This document shows, piece by piece, positions 1 to 9,912 of a stretch of 64,000 nt of DNA. A program made the translations under genes and the position numbers. The notes under the pieces were generated by a model. It had not been told where the DNA came from, made no database searches, and saw nothing but the letters and a program-made list of their open reading frames with translations. Numbering within the stretch: position 1 is the stretch's first letter; every line of letters starts with the position of its first letter. Origin of the DNA: Archaeoglobales archaeon (GTDB taxonomy: Archaea; Halobacteriota; Archaeoglobi; Archaeoglobales; Archaeoglobaceae); NCBI GenBank assembly GCA_030055595.1, contig JASFYH010000003.1, forward strand, positions 1 to 64,000, given 5' to 3'.

Positions 1-287
1 TTGACAGCATAGTTCCTTCAGGTTGCAAAGTCTGTCAGGACTTCTCTGCTGTGGAGAGTGACTTGAGCGTTGGAAGTGTAGGCAGTGAAGCGGGATTCTC
101 AACCGTTGTAGTGCGAAGCGAAATTGCAAAGAGAATCGCTGATGCTATTAAAGCCAAGGGCTATGCTGAATTCAAGGAAGCGAGTGTTGATGCGGTCAAG
201 AAGCTCTGCGACTACAAGGTTAAGATCCATCCTTATCAGCAGAGGAAAGAGGAAAAGAAAGAAGAGAAGAAGCCAGAAGCTCAGTAG
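1..287 (+). CDS. C-terminal fragment of FrhB/FdhB/FpoF(FqoF)-like F420-dependent oxidoreductase subunit (truncated at left edge)
   Basis: Frame is open from base 3 (DSIVPSGCKVCQDFSAVESDLSVGSVGSEAGFSTVVVRSE), a CxxCxDF...D.SVGS.GS motif typical of FrhB-family C-termini. Confidence 0.75.
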   Translation, partial: DSIVPSGCKVCQDFSAVESDLSVGSVGSEAGFSTVVVRSEIAKRIADAIKAKGYAEFKEASVDAVKKLCDYKVKIHPYQQRKEEKKEEKKPEAQ

Positions 288-892
288 ATCCCAGTTCTCT
301 CTTTTATTATATCCATTGCTTCCATTTCTCTTTCTCCACCGCACTTCTCGATTATTTCGTAGCATTCCCTGATTTTTTTCTCAAGCTCTGGATCTCTATT
401 TTTAACGTATCTCGTGGCATGCACAAGGGCTTCAATTACTGCATTAAAACCCCTGTTCACAGCTCTCAGCTCATTGCGAATAATTTTGCCATTTAGAAGT
501 CTAAGATCTGCAAAGAGTCCTTTCAACTTTGCTTCGAATTCGCAGTAAGCCAAGGAGCCTTTTATGACTGGAGGATCTAAACTTTCGAAGTATTCTTCGC
601 TGAGATCGTCAAATGCGGAAATTGCAAATATTAAGGGATCTTTTATAATGTTGGCAACAAAAAAGCTTCCTTTTTCGACGTTCTCTCTTGTATGTGAGGC
701 GTAAAGCTTTGCTTTAGCCTTTGCTCCATTCTCGTCTTCAACTATGATCCCGACTGGAGCGGTGTTAAGCCTTTCAGCTTTCGTTACTACGATCACTTCG
801 TTTATCCCGTTCCAGAGTCCGAAGTCCCTTAGTCTCAACTTTCCACCCCTCAGACAACGCAAGGTAGATCGAGCTTGCAACAAGATCTGCAA
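281..892 (-). CDS. DUF447-family protein (start probably downstream of the listed ORF start)
   Basis: NEVIVVT...NTAPVGII and RAVNRGFNAVIEALVHATRY motifs; overlaps the end of the CitG-like ORF, so the listed N-terminus is probably too long. Confidence 0.6.
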   Translation of the reverse strand: MQILLQARSTLRCLRGGKLRLRDFGLWNGINEVIVVTKAERLNTAPVGIIVEDENGAKAKAKLYASHTRENVEKGSFFVANIIKDPLIFAISAFDDLSEEYFESLDPPVIKGSLAYCEFEAKLKGLFADLRLLNGKIIRNELRAVNRGFNAVIEALVHATRYVKNRDPELEKKIRECYEIIEKCGGEREMEAMDIIKERTGIY

Positions 893-1673
893 TTGTGCCG
901 GGGTTTATTCTCTCTTTTATGAGTAACTCATCGAGTTTTCTGAATTCTTCCAAACTTTTAGACTCAAATGCTTTCCTCGCAAGGTTCATAACTTCTTCTG
1001 CAACGCTGAGCCCTTTTTTTGCAATTATAAGAGTGTCTGGATACTCTGAAAGAAGCTTGTGATAAAGAAATACTATAGTGTCGTTCACGTCGAATTCTGA
1101 ATTCAGAATAAATTTAGCTCCTTCCCGGCTGATCGGATAGCCATTAAGAAGCTCATAAGCGATCAAATTCTCTTTTGGAGAAAGCATCATCCATTCGTAA
1201 ACGTTCATTTTCTCTTCAATGATCTTCCTCAGAGTGTTGCTTTGTTCGAGCGAGAGCTTTTCAGCTTTGAGAACTCTCGGCTTGCAAAGTTGAAAAGCCC
1301 TGAAAATTTTTAATGAATCGCTAAAACTGGTTTTCTTGAGAAACTCAACCGCCTTTGAGCCCGCTTCTGCCATGTTCTTTGACTTCCAGACCGCAACGAG
1401 TGGAAAAAGCAGTAAAAAGGCTCCAAAATGAACGTTGGTTTTTACTCCAAGTTTCATGCTCGTTTCAATAGCTTCGAGGACATGTAGGTTTCCATATCTG
1501 GCGGTTCTCAAAAAGAAGGGAAATGCAGAAGCTGAGGAGACAAGAAAATCCTCATAACGCAGATCTTCGAAATTGTGCTCTCTGTCCACATTTCCTGCTT
1601 TTGGATTTGCAGAAACTTCCAGTAATAGTGAAAGAATTGCAGAAATTGCGGAATCCTCGGGGCTCTTCAGCAT
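774..1673 (-). CDS. CitG-like triphosphoribosyl-dephospho-CoA synthase family protein
   Basis: EVSANPKAGNVDREHNFEDLRYEDFL N-terminal motif; adjacent DUF447 gene is common in euryarchaea. Confidence 0.65.
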   Translation of the reverse strand: MLKSPEDSAISAILSLLLEVSANPKAGNVDREHNFEDLRYEDFLVSSASAFPFFLRTARYGNLHVLEAIETSMKLGVKTNVHFGAFLLLFPLVAVWKSKNMAEAGSKAVEFLKKTSFSDSLKIFRAFQLCKPRVLKAEKLSLEQSNTLRKIIEEKMNVYEWMMLSPKENLIAYELLNGYPISREGAKFILNSEFDVNDTIVFLYHKLLSEYPDTLIIAKKGLSVAEEVMNLARKAFESKSLEEFRKLDELLIKERINPGTIADLVASSIYLALSEGWKVETKGLRTLERDKRSDRSNES

Positions 1674-1692
1674 ATCAAAAATTTTGAAAAAT

Positions 1693-2559
1693 TTACTTCA
1701 ATTTTTCTTCTATGAGCTTTGCGAAGTTTTCATAGCTCTTATATCCAACCACCATCTCACCATTTATGAAGAACGTCGGAGTTCCCGTGACGCCGTAGCT
1801 CTGTGCATCCATAGCATCTTTTTCAACCTCACTGCGATACTTTTCTGAATCCAAGCAATCCCGGAAATGCGTTACATTTAGCCCGAGTTCTTCTGCATAA
1901 TTGTAGAACAGACTCTCATTTGAATACCATTCGTTCTGCCTCTCAAACAGCAGGTAATGGTATTCCCAGAATTTGCCCTGCTCCATTGCACAGTTTGCAG
2001 CCATCGCAGCCTTGATCGAGATCTCTCCATGGACTGGCAGATCTCTAAAAACGAGCTTTACAACACTCCCATAGTTCTCAATGATCTTTTTCTCAACCTC
2101 TAAAGCGAATCTTGCACAGTAAGGACAAGCGTAGTCTGAGAACTCTATGATCGTAACCTTTGGCTTCTCTGCACCGATCCAAGGATCATCGTCCTCGCTT
2201 ACGTTTATCTCCTCTCTCTCGAGACTCATGAAATACTCTTCAAGAGCGATTTTTTTGCCATCCGCAGAGAGATAATACTTTGCAGTCGTTAAAGTCCCAG
2301 AATTGTCATAAAACTCTAAATTTAAAAGATAGAATTCGCCTGCGTAGGTGTAGTTCTTCACTCTCACACTAACATTTGGAAATGACATCTTGACTTGTCT
2401 GTTGATCTCCTCAACCGCTTTGCTCAAATTCTTCGAAAAGTCCTGTGACTCGGTTTTTCCGCTTGGGGTTATTTGCACAAAATTTAACACTATGAAACAA
2501 GCTACGAAGCCTATCGCTATCCCCGCAACCAATATTGCCAACTCTTTTGCATTTTTCAT
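1693..2559 (-). CDS. Membrane-anchored DsbA-like thiol oxidoreductase
   Basis: N-terminal TM, FSDYACPYCARFALEVEKK active site (CPYC), TGTPTFFINGEMVVGY cis-Pro motif. Confidence 0.85.
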   Translation of the reverse strand: MKNAKELAILVAGIAIGFVACFIVLNFVQITPSGKTESQDFSKNLSKAVEEINRQVKMSFPNVSVRVKNYTYAGEFYLLNLEFYDNSGTLTTAKYYLSADGKKIALEEYFMSLEREEINVSEDDDPWIGAEKPKVTIIEFSDYACPYCARFALEVEKKIIENYGSVVKLVFRDLPVHGEISIKAAMAANCAMEQGKFWEYHYLLFERQNEWYSNESLFYNYAEELGLNVTHFRDCLDSEKYRSEVEKDAMDAQSYGVTGTPTFFINGEMVVGYKSYENFAKLIEEKLK

Positions 2560-2629
2560 GCGATTAATTCGGGAATCTTCATATATATTTTATCCATAAC
2601 CGATCCATTTTAGTTCTGAAAAAAGGTGA

Positions 2630-3763
2630 TCAGGCGATGAATTTTTCCAGCCTTTTCAGAAATTCCTCTATCCTCTCTCTAGAAGTTGCATAGCTCAATC
2701 TTACCCATTCATTGAAAGCTATGCCAAATGCAGAGCCCGGAGTTAAGGCTACGAATTCATTTTTGAGAAACTCCTCGCAGAACTTGTCTCCATCTCTCTC
2801 CACATTCATGAAGATGTAAAACGCCCCCTTTGGCGGTGCATAGCTAATTCCAAGCTCATTTAGCTTTTTCATGATCATGTCTCTTCTTGCCTTGAATTCA
2901 GCAACCATCTGTTTTATGAAGCTTTCATCACTCTTCAAAGCCTCAAGACCAGCGTATTGCACGAAAGAAGTTGGGTGGCTCACCGAGTGGGACTGCATTA
3001 CGTTCATCCTCTCAATGATCCACTTTGGGGCAACCGCATAACCAAGACGCCAGCCCGTCATCGAATACGTCTTGGAGAACCCGTTTATCGTTATAGTCCT
3101 TTCGAACATTCGATCAAAGCTTGCCAGACTGTAGTGCTTTCCTTCAAAGATTATTTTTTCGTAGATCTCGTCTGACATCACAAGCAAGTCTTTGTCTACT
3201 GCGAGATCCCGAACCTTCTTTAGAAATTCCTTGCTATAGACTACGCCCAAAGGATTGCTTGGTGTGTTTATTACAATCATTTTCGTGCTTGAGCTGATGT
3301 AGTCCTCAATCGGAGCGTCGCTGAAGTCTTCGTTGTGTGGAACCCAGATCGGCTTTCCTCCCGCCATTAAAACGCATGCTTCATAGCTAACCCAAGAAGG
3401 ATCAAGCAAAATGACTTCGTCACCCTCATCAATTAGGCACATCATGGCTTCGAAGATCGCATATTTGGCTCCGGGTGTAACGATCACGTTGTCCGCAGTA
3501 GCGGGAACGCCGTTTTCTTTCTGCATTTTTTCGGCAATTGCGTTTAAAAGCTCTGGAATGCCCTTTGTTGGTGTGTAAAAAACTTTTCCTTCATTCATCG
3601 CTTTGTAAGCGGAGTCTATGATCCTTTGTGGTGTCTTAAAGTCTGGCTCGCCAACGCTCATGTCGACTACGTCTTTTCCTTCCTTAGCGAGCTGTTTTGC
3701 TATCGAAGAGATCTTAAGCGTGGCTGAAGGCTTTACAGCATCAATCCTTTTTGCCACCTTCAT
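2630..3763 (-). CDS. Pyridoxal-phosphate aspartate aminotransferase family
   Basis: [41 protein letters not shown] motifs. Confidence 0.9.
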   Translation of the reverse strand: MKVAKRIDAVKPSATLKISSIAKQLAKEGKDVVDMSVGEPDFKTPQRIIDSAYKAMNEGKVFYTPTKGIPELLNAIAEKMQKENGVPATADNVIVTPGAKYAIFEAMMCLIDEGDEVILLDPSWVSYEACVLMAGGKPIWVPHNEDFSDAPIEDYISSSTKMIVINTPSNPLGVVYSKEFLKKVRDLAVDKDLLVMSDEIYEKIIFEGKHYSLASFDRMFERTITINGFSKTYSMTGWRLGYAVAPKWIIERMNVMQSHSVSHPTSFVQYAGLEALKSDESFIKQMVAEFKARRDMIMKKLNELGISYAPPKGAFYIFMNVERDGDKFCEEFLKNEFVALTPGSAFGIAFNEWVRLSYATSRERIEEFLKRLEKFIA

Positions 3764-4178
3764 ATTCTCTCAGCCTCTTCACAAGCTTCACCGCTGCCTC
3801 TACCGCACGCTTTGCATAGTCAACCCTTTCAGCAGCTGCGATTCTGCCCATTCCAGGACCGCTGATGCCCAAGGTTACAGGCTTTCCGTATTCTATGCTC
3901 AGATCAACGATCTTTCTTGAAGCGTGCTGAGCAACAATTTCATCATGCTCCGTTTCGCCCTCGATCACACAGCCTATTGCAACGACCGCATCAACATTAC
4001 CTTTTTCGAGCATCTTTTTGATCGCTATTGGGATGTCAAACGTGCCGGGAACTCGAAGGATCTCAGTAACTTCTGCACCAAGAAACTCCGCATGCTCTTT
4101 TGCAAGGATCTCCATCATGTAGGTTATATCTCTGTTGAATTCTGAAACAACGAATCCTAGTTTTATTTTCTGGCTCAT
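3741..4178 (-). CDS. ribH: 6,7-dimethyl-8-ribityllumazine synthase
   Basis: [37 protein letters not shown]. Confidence 0.92.
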   Translation of the reverse strand: MSQKIKLGFVVSEFNRDITYMMEILAKEHAEFLGAEVTEILRVPGTFDIPIAIKKMLEKGNVDAVVAIGCVIEGETEHDEIVAQHASRKIVDLSIEYGKPVTLGISGPGMGRIAAAERVDYAKRAVEAAVKLVKRLREYEGGKKD

Positions 4179-4615
4179 GCTTTAAAGTCTGCATAGGCTT
4201 TTAATACTTGTCGGAAAATTTGCTCTATGAAACTCGAAAAGATCGCTACGGGACAAGGGTTCAGACAAAGAACTCTATGTTAATAGACGGTTTTGTTGTT
4301 TCGTGAATCAGATCTAATTTTTATAAGGTAACTTCTGGAGAAATGTTCCCTCGTAAATCGTTTTGGATAGATTGGGTAAAAATCAAACTTCGAAAATCTC
4401 CCGAACTCTTGTTTTTAAATATAACTACTTTTCCAAAGACGCAATCTGGCGAGGGTCGTATATTATTTTAAATATTTAATTTTAAATTCTAATGTGTCTT
4501 AAAACAGCCCGAATTCAGTTTGGATAAGTAATAATTAACATCACCGCATACCGCTCAGAAGGATCATAGAAAAGCTTAAATACTCTAATAATATCAAGTC
4601 GATTGGTGCGAGGAG

Positions 4616-5173
4616 ATGTTCGGGACATCTGAATTGGAATTGGTTGGATATAAACAAAGCTCTGGGAGAGCGGGCGGGTTAAATCTGGCTTCTGAGGGTA
4701 GATTTCTGCCAAAAAAAGTCTTCTTTACCTCAGGGGTTGGGAGACATAAGGATGCACTTGTTAGCTTCGAACTCGCTTTGAGAGATGCGGGAATTGAAAA
4801 ATTTAACCTCGTAACAGTAAGCAGCATCTATCCGCCTGGATGCGAGATGATCGCAAAAGAAGATGGACTGAAGGAGCTTTACCCAGGGCAGATCGTTTTC
4901 TGCGTGATGTCGAGAATGACGAGCTGTGAGAAGGGAAAGAAGATCTTTGCAAGCGTCGGAGCTGCAATTCCAGACACGCCCTTGCTTAACGGCTACCTTA
5001 CTGAATACCACGGCTATTGTAATGGCGAAGAAGGAAAGCACGCTGAAGAAATGGCAGCATATATGCTCAGGACAGCATTTGATATCGAGCCCGGAAAAAC
5101 TCTTAATGTTACCGCCACCGCAGATGTGGAGGATTACACAACTGTGGTTGCTGCTGCGGTTTTTGTGATCTGA
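4616..5173 (+). CDS. pdaD: Pyruvoyl-dependent arginine decarboxylase
   Basis: FFTSGVGRHKDALVSFELALRDAGIEKFNLVTVSSIYPPGCEMI; about 29-residue N-terminal extension before the conserved core. Confidence 0.88.
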   Translation: MFGTSELELVGYKQSSGRAGGLNLASEGRFLPKKVFFTSGVGRHKDALVSFELALRDAGIEKFNLVTVSSIYPPGCEMIAKEDGLKELYPGQIVFCVMSRMTSCEKGKKIFASVGAAIPDTPLLNGYLTEYHGYCNGEEGKHAEEMAAYMLRTAFDIEPGKTLNVTATADVEDYTTVVAAAVFVI

Positions 5174-5174
5174 A

Positions 5175-6167
5175 ATGGAGCATACAGAGCCAATCGAAGT
5201 GAACAATAAAACTTTTGCAGATCTTTTGCATTCAATGTCTAAAACTGGTTTTCAGGGAAGAAGACTTGGAATAGCATTCGAAGTTTGGCTTGAGATGCTT
5301 AAAGAGGAGCGGATTACAATCCTGATGGGACTCGCTGGGGCAATGGTTCCAGCGGGGATGAGGAAGATCATTTCTTGGATGATCAGAAATAGATTCATTG
5401 ACGTTCTCGTTTCCACTGGAGCGAATCTTTTCCACGACATTCACGAGGCTTTGGGATTCAAGCACTACTTGGGTAGCGATGCGGTGAATGACGAGGAGCT
5501 TTACAGGGAAGGCATAGACAGAATTTACGATGTCTTTGCCCACGAGAAAGAATTCAACAAAATCGATTTCTTGCTCTCTGAGATCTTCGCTGAACACGAG
5601 GGAATTTACAGCTCAAGAGAGATCATTGAAAAGATAGCTGAAAAGATCAGAAAAAATGCGAAGGAGGATTCAATAGTGATCTCAGCTTACGAGGAGGGCG
5701 TTCCAGTATTCTGTCCCGCAATAGCGGACAGCTCCATAGGCATTGGTGCTTCGTTAGCAAATAAGAGGTGCACTGTTGACACTATTAAAGATGTTGAGGA
5801 GCTAACTGAGATCGTTGCAAAATCAGAAAAGACTGGTGTTGTTTACATCGGCGGAGGGGTTCCAAAGAACTTTATTCAGCAAACTGAAGTGGTTGCAAGG
5901 CTTAAGGGCTATGAAGTTGATGGGCACGATTATGCGATCCAGCTCACCACAGACTCGCCTTACTTCGGCGGTTTGAGCGGTTGCACCTTCGAGGAGGGCA
6001 TAAGCTGGGGGAAGATCAATCAAAAAAGCAGGAAAGTTCAGGTTTTTGTCGATGCTACAATCGCTCTTCCAATCCTCGCTCATGGTCTAATTGGAGCAAA
6101 AAGAAAAGATTATCCTATTTTTTCTTTCGGCGAAGGGGTTAAAGTCCGTTTTTCTAATAGGACTTAG
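5175..6167 (+). CDS. dys: Deoxyhypusine synthase
   Basis: FVSTGANL-like VSTGANLFHDIHEALG, YEEGVPVFCPAIADSSIG, VYIGGGVPKNFIQQ, TDSPYFGGLSG. Confidence 0.95.
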   Translation: MEHTEPIEVNNKTFADLLHSMSKTGFQGRRLGIAFEVWLEMLKEERITILMGLAGAMVPAGMRKIISWMIRNRFIDVLVSTGANLFHDIHEALGFKHYLGSDAVNDEELYREGIDRIYDVFAHEKEFNKIDFLLSEIFAEHEGIYSSREIIEKIAEKIRKNAKEDSIVISAYEEGVPVFCPAIADSSIGIGASLANKRCTVDTIKDVEELTEIVAKSEKTGVVYIGGGVPKNFIQQTEVVARLKGYEVDGHDYAIQLTTDSPYFGGLSGCTFEEGISWGKINQKSRKVQVFVDATIALPILAHGLIGAKRKDYPIFSFGEGVKVRFSNRT

Positions 6168-6855
6168 AAGCCAAAGCTTCTTGAATTGCCTTCTCAACAG
6201 CCTTTTTGTGTGCATTTGCAGCCTTATGAATTCCACCTTGCAATCCCCGCGAAGCTATGCATGGAAAGATCTGTGTGTAGTAGCCCGCCTTAGAAGGGGC
6301 TTCCTCAATGCGCAACCCTTTGATCTTCTCCGCAACATAGTATGTGGATCCGCAAAATGAAGATCTTTTCACCTTAACATCTTTTATAACTCCATTTTCA
6401 ACTTCTATTTCAAACTCGGGGCTTCCAAAGAGCTCAAAAAACTCCGAGCCTTCGATCTTTGGAGTCGTGCAACAGATCTCCTCCCAGAAGACTCTAACAC
6501 CAACTCTGTCTCCTTCTTCCTTTAGCTGTTTGTATGATCCGCTTTTAGCTCCACCAGAGACCACAACGATTTTAACTCCTCTTTCTGAAGCCTGTCTTAT
6601 TAGCTCAAGGTTTAGATCTGGGTGAAGGAGATAGGAAACGATCAGCTCTGGTTTAAAGTCCTCAGGTAAATTCAAGTAATCTCTGGGATTTTCTATCAGT
6701 GTCGGAAGCTCTGTGTTAACTTCATAAACTTTAACCTCAAAGAACTTCGAAAATAACTCTATTGCCCTTCTGTTTTTCCCCTTTTTTACAACTACCCCGA
6801 TCTGCATAGCTTTTCGATCTCTGCTTTTATCTCTATAAAAGGCTTTAAATCGCAT
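6154..6855 (-). CDS. DUF166 family protein
   Basis: SYLLHPDLN, VVSGGAKSGSYKQL, EICCTTPKIE, FPCIASRGLQGGIHKAANAHKKAVEKAI. Confidence 0.75.
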   Translation of the reverse strand: MRFKAFYRDKSRDRKAMQIGVVVKKGKNRRAIELFSKFFEVKVYEVNTELPTLIENPRDYLNLPEDFKPELIVSYLLHPDLNLELIRQASERGVKIVVVSGGAKSGSYKQLKEEGDRVGVRVFWEEICCTTPKIEGSEFFELFGSPEFEIEVENGVIKDVKVKRSSFCGSTYYVAEKIKGLRIEEAPSKAGYYTQIFPCIASRGLQGGIHKAANAHKKAVEKAIQEALASKSY

Positions 6856-7544
6856 ATTTTGTAAGGAGGGACATTGCTAATGTCTGCTTTTATGAAACAT
6901 TCACTGAAGGGCACCTTTCCCAGAATAGGATGTTTTATTCTTTCGAGCAATTTTTTAGCGTCTTCAGACTCAATGAATTTATTGACAACAACCGCTATTC
7001 TCTCAATTCCTATGTCTTTTGCGAGTTCTTCGATCCTTCCAAGTGTCTCAAAAGCTCTGCTTCCCGGTTCAACAACCGCAATGAGCAGATCGACACCTCT
7101 TGCGGTTCCTCTGCCAAGATGTTCAATTCCCGCTTCCATGTCTAAAATGAGGATGTCCTTTTCCCTAAATATTGCGTGCCTTAGAATTGCCCTCAAAAAG
7201 GCATTTTCTGGACAGAAACAACCCTCTCCGCCCTTCTCAATCGTTCCCAAAACTAAAACTCGGACACCATCTTCGTTATAGGCTGAATAAGCCTCAAAAA
7301 TATCGTCAACCTTAGGATTGAGCTTGTAAGTTCCTAAAGGCCCAATTACACGCTCTTCTATGATCTCCTTCAATTCAGAAAGTGGTTTCAATTTGCTCCT
7401 TATTCCAAGAGCGGAAGGCAGGTTCATGGCAGTGTCACAATCGATTGCGGTAACTCTATAACCTCCTCTGGCAAATAAATGTGCAAGGATTGCGGAGAGT
7501 GTTGTTTTTCCAACTCCTCCTTTGCCCGAGACGGCAATTTTCAT
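6792..7544 (-). CDS. CooC-type MinD-like ATPase (nickel/CO dehydrogenase accessory)
   Basis: MKIAVSGKGGVGKTTLSAILAHLFA Walker A; CFCPENAFLRAI; LDMEAGIEHLGRGTARGVD. Confidence 0.85.
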   Translation of the reverse strand: MKIAVSGKGGVGKTTLSAILAHLFARGGYRVTAIDCDTAMNLPSALGIRSKLKPLSELKEIIEERVIGPLGTYKLNPKVDDIFEAYSAYNEDGVRVLVLGTIEKGGEGCFCPENAFLRAILRHAIFREKDILILDMEAGIEHLGRGTARGVDLLIAVVEPGSRAFETLGRIEELAKDIGIERIAVVVNKFIESEDAKKLLERIKHPILGKVPFSECFIKADISNVPPYKICDLKPFIEIKAEIEKLCRSG

Positions 7545-7646
7545 AGAGCAAAGTCTAAATAGGCGTATAAAAACTTTTAGGTTTTACATGATAAGAATCG
7601 TTAGAATGGATAAATTTTAAATATTGGATTGATTAAAGATTATTCG

Positions 7647-7937
7647 ATGCTAAATGTGACAGAGATCTATTCAAAACTTGGAACGGGATTTTGCATAATA
7701 AAAGATGGTAAAATTTTGGAAAGTTATCTGCTGGACAATACTCAGAGCCAAAAATTGGACATGGTGGCTAAAATAACCGCAGTGCTTCCAGAAGACTTCG
7801 AGGCGGGTATTTTGGAATTTGACATAAAAAACATGTTTGGAGCGATTAAAATGGAAGATAAAATAGTTATCTTCCCCGTTAAAACTGACAACTTGGGTGA
7901 GATCCTTAAAAGAAAGGGTGCTTTGTATGAAGTATAA
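7647..7937 (+). CDS. Small protein, possible roadblock/LC7-like fold
   Basis: ORF 7629-7937, likely start MLNVTEIY; residue pattern consistent with a roadblock fold; first of four overlapping genes. Confidence 0.6.
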   Translation: MLNVTEIYSKLGTGFCIIKDGKILESYLLDNTQSQKLDMVAKITAVLPEDFEAGILEFDIKNMFGAIKMEDKIVIFPVKTDNLGEILKRKGALYEV

Positions 7938-8256
7938 ATTCTACGTTTTGCAGATTGATGGAGAGATCAGCAAAGAGGGGATTGAGGATCTGGAGCTATT
8001 TAAGAAACTTAAAGAGTCTGAGGTAAAAAAAGCAATTCTCATGGGAAAAGAGACCGCAATATATTTCGAAACATTTGAAAAGAAGTCTGTGATGGTTGGC
8101 ATAGAGAAGAGTTCTGCTGGAGCAGCGAGATTGATCGCTAGAAAACTTGCTTTTGGGAGTAAAAAGAAGATCGATCTCATTTCGATTGAAGAAGCCTTTG
8201 AATTCGCAAAGAAAGTTGAAAATGCAGATCTGGATGAATTAGCAAAATTAAGGTGA
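7927..8256 (+). CDS. Conserved-looking protein of unknown function
   Basis: ATG at 7927 overlaps the end of the upstream gene (MKYKFYVLQIDGEIS); no family recognised. Confidence 0.6.
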   Translation: MKYKFYVLQIDGEISKEGIEDLELFKKLKESEVKKAILMGKETAIYFETFEKKSVMVGIEKSSAGAARLIARKLAFGSKKKIDLISIEEAFEFAKKVENADLDELAKLR

Positions 8257-8261
8257 TCGGA

Positions 8262-8768
8262 ATGTTGTATGAAATACTGAGCGTCCTGTTTGGTTTTGGG
8301 ATCGGGTTTATCGTTACTTGGAGGTTCGTCGAAATAGGGGTTAGAAGAGAAGAAGAGAAGATCGGAGAAGCAAGAAAAGTTAAGATCGCAGAAGTTGCTG
8401 GAAAAATTGAAGGCACTACCGAGACTTTGCCAGAAAAAATGCCATCTAACTTAGATGAACTTCTGAAATACATAAGCGGAAAATACATGCTCTCTGAGGT
8501 GACCCTTCTAACTCCTGACGGTTTGCCAATCGCCTCGAATAGCTCAACACCAGATGAAGACACCGCAAATGCTCCAGAATTCATAAAAGTAGCAAATCAA
8601 CTGCTAAACTCTGACAGAATTGTGCTTGCTGGAGGGGATAATCGAGTTGTGGTGCTACAGATCAATCCTGACGTAATACTATACGCAAAAATTGCAAGAG
8701 AGTTATCTCGACCTGAATTGGAGAAATTGAAGAGTGAGGTGAATATGAGCTTGGAGGGGTTAATATGA
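8262..8768 (+). CDS. Membrane-anchored roadblock/LC7-like protein
   Basis: N-terminal TM (LYEILSVLFGFGIGFIVTW) then LDELLKYISGKYMLSEVTLLTPDGLPIAS...VVVLQINPDVILYAKIAREL. Confidence 0.7.
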   Translation: MLYEILSVLFGFGIGFIVTWRFVEIGVRREEEKIGEARKVKIAEVAGKIEGTTETLPEKMPSNLDELLKYISGKYMLSEVTLLTPDGLPIASNSSTPDEDTANAPEFIKVANQLLNSDRIVLAGGDNRVVVLQINPDVILYAKIARELSRPELEKLKSEVNMSLEGLI

Positions 8769-9403
8769 TTGCCACGATCTTGCTTTCAATTCTGATCTTC
8801 TCAGTCAGCGTTGGTGAAAACGTCACCATTCCTGTAAATGAGCATACAATATTGAGAGCAGAGGATCCCTGTATGTATTTCAACAAGACTCTGAGCAATG
8901 TGGCTGAAGTTGAACCCGGAGAACATATACTTCAGATCGGACTGAATTGTTCAGAAGGAATAAAGGTTGTTTTTGCCAATGAAAACAGGATTGCTGCGAT
9001 CTCTGTTTCTCCAGCTAAACCAGAAAAAATTCAGAATTACGCTTTATATCTTGAAAAAGAGTTTAGAGACTCCGGAGTAAAATATAACATGCTGGCGGAG
9101 GAACTTAATAAGATCTCCAAGAAACTGAAAGAGGTTGAAGAAGAGAATTCAAAACTTAAAATCGAAAAAACAGCACTTGAAACTGAATTAAAGGGAATGA
9201 AGGAAAGCTACGAACTGCTTCAGGGTAAATACACTGCTTTAAGTCACAATCTTGAGAGTGAGAAGAGCAAAGTCTCTCAGATGGAGCTTGAACTCAAAAG
9301 TCTATCCGCACAAAGTGCCACATATAGGATCACGACGCTCTTCCTGATCTCGATCTTCATTGGCTCATTCACCGCAACCGTAATGATGCTACGTAGGCAC
9401 TAA
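8765..9403 (+). CDS. Secreted/membrane coiled-coil protein (N-terminal signal, C-terminal TM)
   Basis: Hydrophobic N-terminus, long heptad-rich segment, C-terminal TM YRITTLFLISIFIGSFTATVMMLRRH; ATGA overlap with the upstream gene. Confidence 0.65.
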   Translation: MIATILLSILIFSVSVGENVTIPVNEHTILRAEDPCMYFNKTLSNVAEVEPGEHILQIGLNCSEGIKVVFANENRIAAISVSPAKPEKIQNYALYLEKEFRDSGVKYNMLAEELNKISKKLKEVEEENSKLKIEKTALETELKGMKESYELLQGKYTALSHNLESEKSKVSQMELELKSLSAQSATYRITTLFLISIFIGSFTATVMMLRRH

Positions 9404-9912
9404 GGAGAGAAGATCTCATCTGAATTTGTTGTAAAATTTTTTCCAAAGCTTGCATGCATGATAAAGCGGTAACTCAGATCCGCTTTTCCCCCTCTAAAAG
9501 CATCTCCGTAGCTTACATCAACGATCTCTCCAACGAAGAAAGTATGATCTCCAACTTCAACTTCCTTGATCACTCTACACTCCAAATTAGCCTGACATTC
9601 TCTTATTGACGGCACTCTAACCTTTCGAGATCTCACCAATGTCAGTCCAAGCTTTGAAAGTTTGTCTTCTCTCGCCCCGCTTAAACTTCCAGCGATCCAG
9701 ACTTCTTTCAGAAGCTCTATTGTAGGCACTGACACGACAAACTCCCCAAATTCTTTAATAAGACTATTTGTATATCTCTTCTGCCCAATGGAGACACCGA
9801 GAAGCTTTGGTTCAAATGATAAGGGTATCACCCAGTCTGCAGTCATCACATTGGGGTGCTCCACACCCGAAACAATTAGATAGGTTCTCAGAGGATAAAG
9901 AAGTTCAAGCAT
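9400..9912 (-). CDS. Flavin reductase-like FMN-binding protein
   Basis: NVMTADWVIPLSFEPKLLGVSIGQKRYTNSLIKEFGEFVVSVP. Confidence 0.85.
   Translation of the reverse strand: MLELLYPLRTYLIVSGVEHPNVMTADWVIPLSFEPKLLGVSIGQKRYTNSLIKEFGEFVVSVPTIELLKEVWIAGSLSGAREDKLSKLGLTLVRSRKVRVPSIRECQANLECRVIKEVEVGDHTFFVGEIVDVSYGDAFRGGKADLSYRFIMHASFGKNFTTNSDEIFSP

Noticed and set aside
4185-4615. Possible C/D-box sRNA or other gene in the 430-bp gap before pdaD
   Set aside because: No paired RTGATGA/CTGA boxes and no convincing ORF; ORF 4515-4712 overlaps the pdaD start antisense and has no motif
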